Source: Phytophthora quininea (lineage: Eukaryota; Oomycota; Peronosporomycetes; Peronosporales; Peronosporaceae). From it: a stretch of DNA of 64,000 nucleotides. Location of the stretch: NCBI GenBank assembly GCA_011947345.1, contig JAAVTG010000220.1, positions 62,001 through 126,000 on the forward strand, in the 5' to 3' direction. Shown here one piece after another: positions 55,435 to 64,000 of this stretch. The translations under genes and the position numbers were made by a program. A model generated the notes under the pieces. It worked only from the letters and a program-made list of their open reading frames with translations, was not told the origin of the DNA and made no database searches. Position 1 is the first letter of the stretch. Every line of letters begins with the position of its first letter.

Positions 55435-56841
55435 ACATCGTCATGGACAGCAGCAGCTTACCCTATGAATTCTTGAATGAAATTGTGTCTATCTTCTGCG
55501 TGGCGAGCAAGTATTTGCTGTTGTTTTTCCTGGACTTGTGTTGCTCACCACGATCACTTCACCTTCATTCATCGCCACAGTTCCAGCTCGAGTTTTGCTG
55601 TTAGGTCTCGCTATTGGCATTGTCGTCATCAACTACCTGTCGTCGCGGCCACTATATCCGCCCACTACCCTTGCTAACATCGATCTCGCTGGCGAGGTGT
55701 CGCATCGGTACCAGCTCCACGGTATACATTGCGAGCACCGTCGCAACCATCTCCAGCGTCCAAGATTCGCCGAAGACGCCGCCGAGCCGCACTGCCCCAT
55801 GCTAAGGTCAATTTCGCTTGCGTGGTGGTGTCAGTGCCGTCACGACAGTCTACACTGCGAGCGCCGTCAACAATCCGTCATCAACACCACCTTGGCCGTT
55901 CACCATTCCGGGATAACGTCGGGGTCGCTGTCACGACAGCGTTGCCACCAGCACCGCGGTTTTTATCACCAGCGCCGCCGCCACCGTCTTCGACGCCGGC
56001 AACTATTCGATGACACCCGTGACCGCCCACAACCTCGTGGTGACGTCGGACTTGCCAGTGTGGAGGCCGCGTCATTACCAGCACCACAATCGTCAACTCG
56101 AGAACCATCGTCATCAACATACCAGTCCGCTGTTCCGCGCCAATTTGCTGATGTCGCGGCCACAATCCATTGTCGCCACCATCGCGTTGACGTCACCACG
56201 GTCGTCTGCATCGCGAGCGCCATCGCGCTCGTCAACACCTGTATCGCCGCCGTTGCCGCCGCCAATAACACGGTGTCAGACTTGCTGGCAGTGCTGGCCG
56301 CGTCATCAGCAGCCTCACCGCCTTCGACGTTTAGGTGCATGTACATCGCTAGAAATACTGTGTAGACGAAGAGCGGCAGCATTCACGGTGAAAGAAAAAC
56401 TCAATTGTATATTAGTGCAATACCTTGCGCTGTTGCGAGTCGCAACTTGCGGTGACGTCTCTTCATTTCGTCGAGCTGTAGCGCCGCGCTGCCTGCTCCA
56501 CTCTGTCCATCACTTGTTGCTGCACACGAGTCACCGCTTGACGTAAATCCGACGCGTGTACCGGCGTGTGATTGGACTGGGTTGGGTTTAGAGATATCCC
56601 CACGACCGCCTCGGCATTCCAGTGTGACCTTGGAGGTGTTGCCGACATACCTGCAACACAACGGTTACAATGGCACACAGTCGATGTTTCCCGCTCCTGA
56701 CCGGCGGACGGTTGGACCACCACGATCACCCTGGTCGCGCAGTCATTACCTCCTGGCACCGCCGAATACCCCGAAGCAACGTAGTGTTCACGACACATAC
56801 AGCTGTGCACACGGGGTGCTGGTTGGTTTCTTGTCGCGCTC
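55435..56841. other. Biased-composition stretch, degenerate Thr/Ser/Val/Ala coding pattern
   Basis: All forward frames are rich in codons such as GTC, ACC, GCC and ATC, with loose repeats of blocks like GTCGTC, CATCAAC, CCACCATCG and CACCAGC. A frame at 55538-56365 (275 codons) and its shifted neighbours give low-complexity sequence, switching between His/Arg-rich, Ser/Pro-rich and Val/Ala-rich readings. I see no family match. It may be a degenerate repeat of a surface-protein gene or a non-coding minisatellite. Confidence 0.4.
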
Positions 56842-58371
56842 TCATTTTTCGAATGAATAGACGAAATCTTGCGTGTTCCACCTGTTGGAAGCCGGGATCT
56901 CGCTGATTAGCACTGCATGCGCTAGTAGGTAGTTGAGAGCGTAATCTGTAACCATCGTCAACACCGCGCCCCGTAATACGGTGGCTGCATCAACGAATGA
57001 ACGAGTGGTGGCGCGAGGTCGAAGGTGCTGCCGTAAGGCAGCACCCTGGAGAAGCAGCAGAAGGTTGGCAATCATCAATAAAGTTCACTTCGAAACCTAC
57101 TTCCTTGTGCGCAATCCACTTCTTGCCTCGCTCTTCACTACACCCTCGCAATACCACCACCATACGTTCGTCTCCATGCCTCCTGCATGCGTATCTCGAC
57201 TTGTCGGTCTTCATCGCTCTGCTCACCAGCGACGTCTGCATTGAAAGCCTGAATCCCGCTTTCACAAGGTCGAGTTCTGGATTCGAGGCCTCGTATTCCA
57301 CCTCGAATAGCATCCCCAATCGTGACCGTTGCCGATTGAATACTTCGCTCGATGGTGGCATTTATTTCCCGATGAGATTGTTGTCAGCTTCCTGTTGAGC
57401 TTCACGTTGGGCTTCCTGCTGAGCTTCTCCTCTTTGCTCAATCTTCAAAACCTCATTTTTTGTCTTCTCAATATTTCCTCGGCCACAGCTTTAATCAATT
57501 CTTCACCAATCACATGCGGCCTGCTTTGTTGCTTGCGCAGTTATTCTTGCAAACTCAGCGTAGCATCGGCTTGGCGCTGGACTTGGAGATGGAGTTCTGC
57601 CTGTGCATTCTGAAGCGCACGTTGCATGCGAGCCTCAAGTTGGTTCTCGGTCTGCAGCATTTCAACGCGTACTTGAGAAAATTGAGCACTTAAAACGGTC
57701 TTCATTTCTGCAACGGCTTGTGTCGACATCTCCTCCACGGATGAGTCCTGACCAAGCGGCACCTCGTTTTGCGTAGCTGCGAACTTTTCTTCCACCACTT
57801 GCTGGATGCGAGACGCAATTGCATCCTGTGTGTTTGAAAGCATAGCTTCGACATTCTCACATCGAAGTCTTACAGCATCTCTCTGCGACGTAATTGCAGT
57901 TTGCGATTGTTGTGACTCCTGTTGAACCATCTGCAACGCTTGGCGAAGCTTTTCGTTGACGAATTTTTCTACCTGTGAAGCTCTCTCCTCCAAATGTTGC
58001 ATCCGCTGGAATTTCTCCTGCAGCTCCGTGTGCGCAGCGGTCAATGCTTCGCCAAGCCGCTCTGCGATTACACACTGCTGCTCCGTTAACTGCTGCACGC
58101 TGGTCTCCGTTGATGTGTGGATAACCCTTAGAGCCGCACTTTGAGCCTGACTTTCTCCATGCTGCCGATACTGCAGCATGGCTTGTTCCGCAGCCAGAGT
58201 GTTGGTCTGCACGATGAAGTGCTGGGCCAAACTGGCCAGCTGCTCGTCCGTGCGTGTCAGAGCAAGCTCAACGATGGTGTCGTTAGCCGGATGCTCAACG
58301 ATCGCAGTCGCGTCGGTGCTCTGCGCTTGAGCAGCCTTTTGGGCAGCGGCTTGAGCTCGGGTCAGCACCAT
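56842..58371 (-). pseudogene. Gypsy-like Gag remnant with long coiled coil
   Basis: The main frame runs 58371-57541 (276 residues): MVLTRAQAAAQKAAQAQ at the start, then a long Gln/Glu-rich coiled coil (ELQEKFQRMQHLEERASQVE ...). The MVLTRAQ start and coiled-coil body resemble Gag-like first ORFs of oomycete Ty3/gypsy elements. The downstream minus-strand sequence to about 56,842 has short frames (LGMLFEVEYEASNPELDLVK; MKTDKSRYACRRHGDERMVV) that may be its continuation. No protease, RT or integrase follows, and no LTR pair was found. The main coiled-coil frame itself is unbroken. Confidence 0.5.
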
Positions 58372-58458
58372 CTTTCGGACACCAGGTTTCGGTCAGCGAC
58401 AACTTAGTGAGCAGCAGGAGGACGACGGCGGCGACGACGCTCGCCTTTCTTCGCGGAA

Positions 58459-59936
58459 GTGGCTGCTGCTGGAAGGGGTGGGTGGGAATTTATCTTTGCC
58501 CCCTCAAGGTCATTGAGGGGTTATCATACCAAAGTTTGTAAGGGACTCGGTCCCGGTCCTCGTGTTGTTGAAAGGCCAAGAGGTCCCGTCGCCGATAACA
58601 GATTTCTGAAAATCCGCCAATCCGTTGCGTTGTCCTCCCACTTGCTAATGCGATTGGCTGTAAAACAAGTGGTCGACCCGCAAACTGGCAGTGAGACTCA
58701 CTCAAGAATCCGCGCGCTGATGGTGGGGCTGTCGCGGGCCGAGCTGCCGCATGAAGACCTTCGTGTAGGCTTTGTGATCGAGTACTTTTCTACCGCGTTT
58801 GTCTGTAGCGATTCAAGAGGTCATCGTGTTGCTCGGATTCTGAGTGTGCGTCAAAGCGACGAAGACTTCCCTCTTCGCGTCGACACGGGCGAGATGCTAC
58901 CGACGTGGCTTCCGGTCCGCCGACGCGTGGACGATGAAGGCGCTGCGCTTTCACCGACGCTGTGGAGAAAGCTGAAAGCTTTTCACTTACAGATGGGACT
59001 TTTGAAACACCGACAACGGCTCAGATGCTGAACGAGTCACTGAAGTCCGTCGTTGAGCAGGCTTTCCAGGCGGTCCGGCTTCAGGAGTCAGCAAGTGCTC
59101 AACAACGTGCCAGCTCTTTTAAACAGCCAAACAGCGTACCGGTAGCAGTATCGAGAGATAAAGAAGAACGAAATGACTTCGGACAATATAAAATTCCCAT
59201 GCTACCACCAGATCTACAGATAGTGCTCGCGTTGACCGTGGCGTGTCTTCTCCAAGCGACTTGGAACTAGAGCCTTCTTTGTTTAGTGTGGCGGATAATA
59301 TTGATGGTACTAGCCAAGTTGAACAAGGTTTCCTCTCGCAGAAGTCTGCTGAGGCTTCTAAAAATGTTCCGACATACGCCGAAAAGAGAGTCAAGCGGAA
59401 GCAGATCAAAGCGTGTTGGGATCCTGTGAGGCATACATTTTCAAAGAACCGTCAGTACCAGAACCGTCGTACACCCGTGCGCGATTCAAAGCGAGTTTAC
59501 TTTGTCAGACCTGTGAAGACGCACCTCGTCAAATAATATTGTTGTCGAGTATTGCGGGCGCTTGATTGTTGGAGAACCTGGCCGACCACAAGCGACAAGT
59601 GGATACACACTTGAGCTTGATACAAAAACTCCTGACGGACTCACCGCATATGTGGAGCCTGTGTCAGCCGGCAGCATTGGCCGCTTCATGAATCGTTCAT
59701 GCGAAGCTAATTGTTGGTTCGTAGAAATGAGATTCCGTCGGGTCGTGAAGGTGGCAGTCGTGGCAGGAAAATTCATATAAGCTGATGAACAAGTTACCAT
59801 TGACTACGGGAAAAAATTGTGGTTCATGTGTCAGTGCGGCACCGCCAGTTGTCACGACAAGAAGCGAAGTGCTGCTAGTAAAAACGCGTGCATGTGTAGG
59901 AAGGTAGGTGTAGCGCGCCGACAAGTTCCACGATGA
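58459..59936 (+). pseudogene. SET-domain (histone-methyltransferase-like) gene, broken
   Basis: An N-terminal region (from about ATG 58648, RIRALMVGLSRAELPHEDLR, FVIEYFSTAFVCSDSRGHRV) is of unknown fold. Then come frames 58962-59270, 59243-59536 and 59562-59780. The SET core shows SGYTLELDTKTPDG, GSIGRFMNRSCEANCWFVEM (the usual FMNHSC..N block, with His replaced by Arg) and, after an in-frame TAA at 59778-59780, ADEQVTIDYGKK and a post-SET FMCQCGTASC. Such domains methylate lysine, mostly on histones. Single-base breaks could be errors, but the TAA suggests decay. It sits among mobile elements and converges with the Crypton. Confidence 0.6.
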
Positions 59937-60237
59937 TTTTCGGTGAGTGAGAGGTGATAGATGTGAGATCAATTTGAACAGCAATTTTAACTGACTAGTT
60001 ATATCTAAATCGCGCGTATTCACTGCATCGTAGACATTGCTTCAAGGTGTTCTGGATATCACGATGTGAAATGCGCGCATCCACGACGGTGAGCAGACTG
60101 AGATGAAGGCATCTAGCGTACGACCTCCTCTATATCATGGACGGAGTCGCTGAGACGACTGGGTAAACATTCGACGCGAGTTTTCTTTCGACGCTGCTCT
60201 TGACTTCCGCTGCAACAACGCTGGGGTTCTTGGAGAT
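59937..60237. other. Spacer between SET-domain gene and Crypton
   Basis: About 300 bases with no protein-like frame on either strand. I see no clear repeat or terminal sequence. Confidence 0.4.
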
Positions 60238-62295
60238 TCAGTTGAGGGATTTCTTGTGGTTAAGTCTGCAAGATTCAACAGCTCTCACTGCGATTGACGA
60301 GGCTTGATCTTCAGTAAGACTGGTGGGGCTTTGGACGATGAGTGCAACTTCTCGTATCAAGTCCAGAATAACACGGCGACGATTGAAAAATCGTCTCTCT
60401 TCTGGGGAACACCCTCTTGAGCCGAATTGTTCCTCCAATTCCCTTACAGCCAGCTCCCCGTGAAATCCTACCGTCCATTCGTCCCACAGCTCCACAACCG
60501 TCTGAATCCCCTCCGCATTTTATATCGAGGTCCCTCCGCTGAAATTGCCGTTGTCTCGAGCTCATGACAGTGTGTGCGAGCGTCGTTGTTGTTTGTCTGG
60601 AGATCAGCATTTGCAGAAGTATCAACCAGCCTCACCTGTAGAGTCGCCGTGCCTGACTTAAGAGGGTCCAGCGCATGTATTATTCCAGCGATGTCGACTT
60701 TTACAGTCTGCAGCGACGAGTTGATATGATCCACCGACATTTTCAGGTCCTGGTGCAGGCCATCAATTTTTGCCTTCAAAGCTGACATGGCTTTTCTAGA
60801 GGCTGCTCAGCTGGATCATCAATCGCGCTAATGGACTGTTTCGCACTGATCTGGTACTTCGTGAATTCGGGAGAGCTGAATACGCCGTGCTTCCAGATTA
60901 AGTGAGATGGCACCAAGTCTCTTAAAACAACGGCATTCTGTAGAATGACTTTACGTAAGTACTGCAACAGATCGAAAAGCCACCTGGGGCTATTGATTGT
61001 TCAGCAACGCCGAATGCGATGGCTTGTTGCCACATCTCGACCTGCGGGAAGATCTGGGCTTGGAGTGACATTGGTGGTTCGATAGATGCGCGTGCCAGGA
61101 AAAAACTTCCCGTGACGGCTCAAAACCTGCAAGCGTCCGCATGGCCTCTCGCGGAAGCGACGTTAGATAACACTTCTCCATTGCTTGATTGTTCCAGCGG
61201 CCCAGGCGCCGTATCTGCGACTCGCTCGCCCCTCCCAAGTCCGCCATCCGCGCACCTGACACACGACCAACGTATGCTTTAGCTTTGCTGTGAATACCAG
61301 CGTGACTGAGTGCTGCTGTTACCGCTTCTCTGTGCACTTTGTATGACATCTCCTTCGTCGGATTTTTGCCCGTTTTGAGAAGTTTCACTGAGTACCAGCG
61401 TTCAGACGATACAAAGTCTGGAAATGGTTCGCCTTCAACGTGCCAGCGCCAGAACAAATACAGCCCGAGAAGGCCATGTGGGCAAATTTCCACCTGCTTA
61501 TGCCGCATGAATGCTCCTACCTTGATCCTACCGACTTGGTTTGTTTTCTCCTGCCGCATTACAGCCACCACAGCTCTGCACGGACTATAGCCTTCGTTTT
61601 CCAATGGGAGTGAGTGCAGGTCTGCTAACTCCAGACTCCGGGCGGATTCTCCTCTCATGAGAGCGTAATGATTTAGTAGAAAGGCAAGTAGATTTCGCAG
61701 TCCGACGTCAGGTGCTTTACATGGGGACCGAAAGTATGCTGCAATCTGCTTTAGCTGCTCCGTACTTGTATACCAGTCCAACAACGTATCAGCGCCACGA
61801 TCTTCGTAATTCTTTCGCTTTCGCGCGTCCTCTTCATACTCCGTAATTTTCAGCAGGGCAGTAACTGCGGCATCGCGAGGTGATGGGTGGCTGTTAATCC
61901 TCGCTTGTGACTGCTGCTTTCAGAGGTCCACCATAGCCGCAACATAGCTGTGAACAGTTGCTCGGCCAACAGTATGGTGCCTCCCGTCGTCGGGCTGACT
62001 GCTCTTGCACCGCTTGGCTCTCCTAATGACGCACCCTTCGAGGAAAAGATGCAACTTCTCACCGGTCACTGTGAAGCGCGTCAAATCACTAAACGCGTTG
62101 CCTTTAGAGACACACCAGCTCTGGAACTCCTCCTGACGTTTGCCGTATAGCGGCGCGTGCTCAAAGGCTGAATAGCCTTAGACCTTTCATACGTTCGCTG
62201 TACAGACTCTTTCAGCTCCACTGACATCAACGCCTCCTCCGCCATGCTTCTCGATATCTGTCGAACTTCTGTCACTGGCTTGAACTTGTCCAATC
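60238..62295 (-). mobile_element. Crypton element: tyrosine recombinase with GCR1_C-type DNA-binding domain, 5' truncated
   Basis: Minus strand. An N-terminal SAM-like region (62293 to about 61790; FSDLTRFTVTGEKLHLFLEG, HSYVAAMVDLWKQQSQ) is followed by the catalytic domain in frame 61784-60990. First Arg is in NHYALMRGESARSLEL. Next is HREAVTAALSHAG, then GRVSGARMADLGGASESQIR, and the tyrosine block GRWNNQAMEKCYLTSLPREA. A coiled coil (60788-60468) and a C-terminal domain (60495-60238; LWDEWTVGFHGELAVRELEE, RRFFNRRRVILDLI) follow; the latter matches the GCR1_C domain of Cryptons. Breaks near 62,080, 61,780, 60,990 and 60,490 are present. The N-terminus is cut at 62295, where the hAT-like end begins. 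Confidence 0.75.
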
Positions 62296-62536
62296 TAGGG
62301 TTGGCAAAGCAAGCTGAGATATGCGATATAGTGAGATTAGATACCTGAATGACAAGGTTATATTGAGTTTATGGAAGGATGCCATTTGAAAAATAACGCG
62401 GTGGCTTTCTAATCAATCGAAATATAATCTTAGCTTCAACCACGCACCCTCAGCACCTCGGGAATCTAGCGATCCACCACTTTACAATTCCACCACTAGT
62501 GCTGTTGTCGCCCCTTAGTTAATCTCACCCGCTGCA
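62296..62536 (+). other. Candidate left end and leader of a hAT element
   Basis: Starts TAGGGTTGGCAAAGCAAGC, a hAT-type terminal sequence, exactly where the Crypton reading frame stops. Short AT-rich leader before the transposase ATG at 62537. The right end lies outside the window. Confidence 0.45.
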
Positions 62537-64000
62537 ATGCCGAAACCACGGCACAAGATTTGGAAGCTGTTCGAGGAGACTGCCCCAAGGGTTAAAGGAA
62601 GCAAGGATCGCCCCGACGCTCGGTGCGTTGCGTGTAAAACTGGCGTGAAGAACGCAATGCCATCAGGGAACATGCTCCGACACGTTTTGGCCTGCAAATC
62701 GATTGATGAGGAGACCTTGTCAAGCTGGAAGCAGTATGAAGCGAACCTTCGACATGCTAAGGCAGAAAGCATGGTTACTCCCCTCAAAAGAACAAGAAAC
62801 GAAAGGCTGACTTGATAACCAGGGAATTGTTTGCAAGTCCGTCCACTACACCTACCGCCTCCAGCAGACGAAGAACACCACGTTCTGCAGGAGGAGCACC
62901 TTCGCAAAGGCGGTCATCTAAGAAAAATGTATGAGAACTTTTGCGAGTCGCCATGGGATTCTATGCTACAGGAATTCCTTCTCGAGTTGTCGAGGATCCC
63001 ATTTTTCGTGCGATGTTTGACTACGAGTTACCATCGCATCGTCAGCTGTCTGGTTGCTCGTTGGATCACGTATTCGACTCTGAAAAGGCCCGTGTTGTGT
63101 CTGCGTTAAAAGATGCATCAGATTTGGCGATTGTGACTGACGGATGGACCAACAACAACGGTGACAGTATAGTTAATTTTGTACTTGTGAATCCTCGGTT
63201 TCCGTCGGTGTTCTGGAAGTCTATTAACACGGCAGCAAAAATGCATACTGGTGAATATATTGCCGACACGATTTTGACGACGATTGCAGAGGTTGAGCAG
63301 ATGGTTGGCCGTAAGATAATATCTTCCGTTGACACGGACAATGCCCCAACAATGATGAAAGCATTGAAACTTGTCATGAAGAAACGCCCGGATATTGCTT
63401 GCGCTGGGTGCGCTGCACATGGAATGAACTTAGTGATGAAATATATTCTGCAGCTGGATTAATTTAACGACGTGATCACCAACGCAAAAACTCTGGCGCG
63501 GTTTTTCAGAGACCGTGCAGGATTGTGGTCTCTCTTTCGTGAAAGACAATCTCAATTGAGGAAAAGTGGTGATAAGCGGCGTCGACTTTCACTTCCAGTT
63601 CCCACCCGCTGGTATACGCACGAGAAATGCATCGGAAATGTCGTTCATAATAAAGACATTATTGCTGCTCTTTTCTCCAGAAAAGATTTGCGAAAAAGGT
63701 ATGAAGGTGCAGAACTTGATGAAGCAGATCGAATTTTTAAGGATGATACCTTCTGGGAAAAATCTGAAGCAGCCCTCAAGCTACTTCAGCCGGTCGATGC
63801 TTCGCTTGCTTCCTTTGAACGTGACGAGAGCAGCTTCTCCACTATCTTCAACAAGTTTGACACTCTACAAGCCCTTGATGTGTATGCAAAGCCGTTAGAA
63901 GGATGTACTAGTGTGGTGCAGAGCAATGTGATCGACATCTTACGCCGCCGTCGCACTAAAATGTGTACACGAACTGCTGAAGTCGCTGCTTTCCTGGATC
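62537..64000 (+). pseudogene. hAT transposase with BED finger and DUF659, cut by window edge
   Basis: From ATG 62537: a BED-type zinc finger (C-x2-C in ARCVACKTGVKNA, then MLRHVLACK), and a linker in another frame. The DUF659 catalytic region lies at 62941-63462 (AIVTDGWTNNNGDSIVNFVL, SSVDTDNAPTMMKALKLVMK, CAGCAAHGMNLVMKYI). After an in-frame TAA at 63460-63462 the sequence continues as hAT-like helical sequence (DVITNAKTLARFFRDRAGLW, PVPTRWYTHEKCIG) to the edge. One frame change near 62,815-62,940 could be a base loss; the TAA suggests inactivation. Confidence 0.7.

Noticed and set aside
55538..56365. 275-codon ORF as a real gene
   Set aside because: Low-complexity His/Arg-rich reading with similarly long neighbours in other frames, no domain, and located in repeat-rich DNA.

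Overview
The window looks like nuclear DNA of an oomycete, most likely Phytophthora or a close relative. It is gene-dense, with introns mostly of 43-80 bases (GT..AG) and flagellar genes. It also carries mobile families typical of oomycete genomes: pogo-type, hAT, Crypton, Ty1/copia and Ty3/gypsy-like. All names come from motif recognition by eye; no database search was possible.

The left two thirds (about 0.4-43 kb) is mostly conserved housekeeping genes. In order these are: two tandem small secreted Ser/Thr-rich proteins; VPS18 (HOPS/CORVET tethering); a PPP1R36-like phosphatase regulator; a kinesin-14 (minus strand); an ankyrin-like protein; a PH plus AGC-type protein kinase; proteasome ATPase RPT6 (minus) facing the snoRNP chaperone SHQ1; an IQ-motif protein; WDR43/UTP5; an unrecognised three-exon gene; axonemal CCDC40 (minus); a small three-exon gene; and a small ABM-fold protein. 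A 5-kb stretch of fragments and repeats (27.7-32.8 kb) and a well-bounded pogo-type transposon (32,796-34,611) follow. Then come a PX-RING protein, an ELYS-like nucleoporin, a mitochondrial PREY/Trm112-like protein and a membrane-anchored papain-family protease.

From about 43 kb to the right edge the DNA is nearly all mobile elements, many nested. A Ty1/copia element (43,648-50,140) has 249-bp LTRs, a 5-bp target duplication and an intact antisense ORF near its 3' end. It sits inside a helix-turn-helix ORF. It is followed by a decayed pogo-type transposase, a decayed hAT, a biased-composition stretch, a gypsy-like gag, a broken SET-domain gene, a Crypton tyrosine recombinase, and a second hAT running off the right edge that seems to have cut the Crypton.

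One feature dominates interpretation. Nearly every long conserved gene is interrupted by reading-frame breaks that need exactly one extra base, usually inside a homopolymer. More than 20 such sites were seen, in essential genes such as RPT6, SHQ1 and VPS18 as well as in transposons. The simplest explanation is consensus base loss in homopolymers, so these genes are annotated as whole genes with marked breaks. True decay is claimed only where in-frame stop codons or several unrelated lesions occur in mobile elements.

There is a loose functional theme in flagellum and microtubule genes (PPP1R36-like, kinesin-14, CCDC40), but no operon-like system. The most novel candidates are the antisense chromodomain plus cysteine-protease-like ORF in the copia element, the copia gag/pol join across a single in-frame TGA, and the SET-domain gene beside the Crypton.
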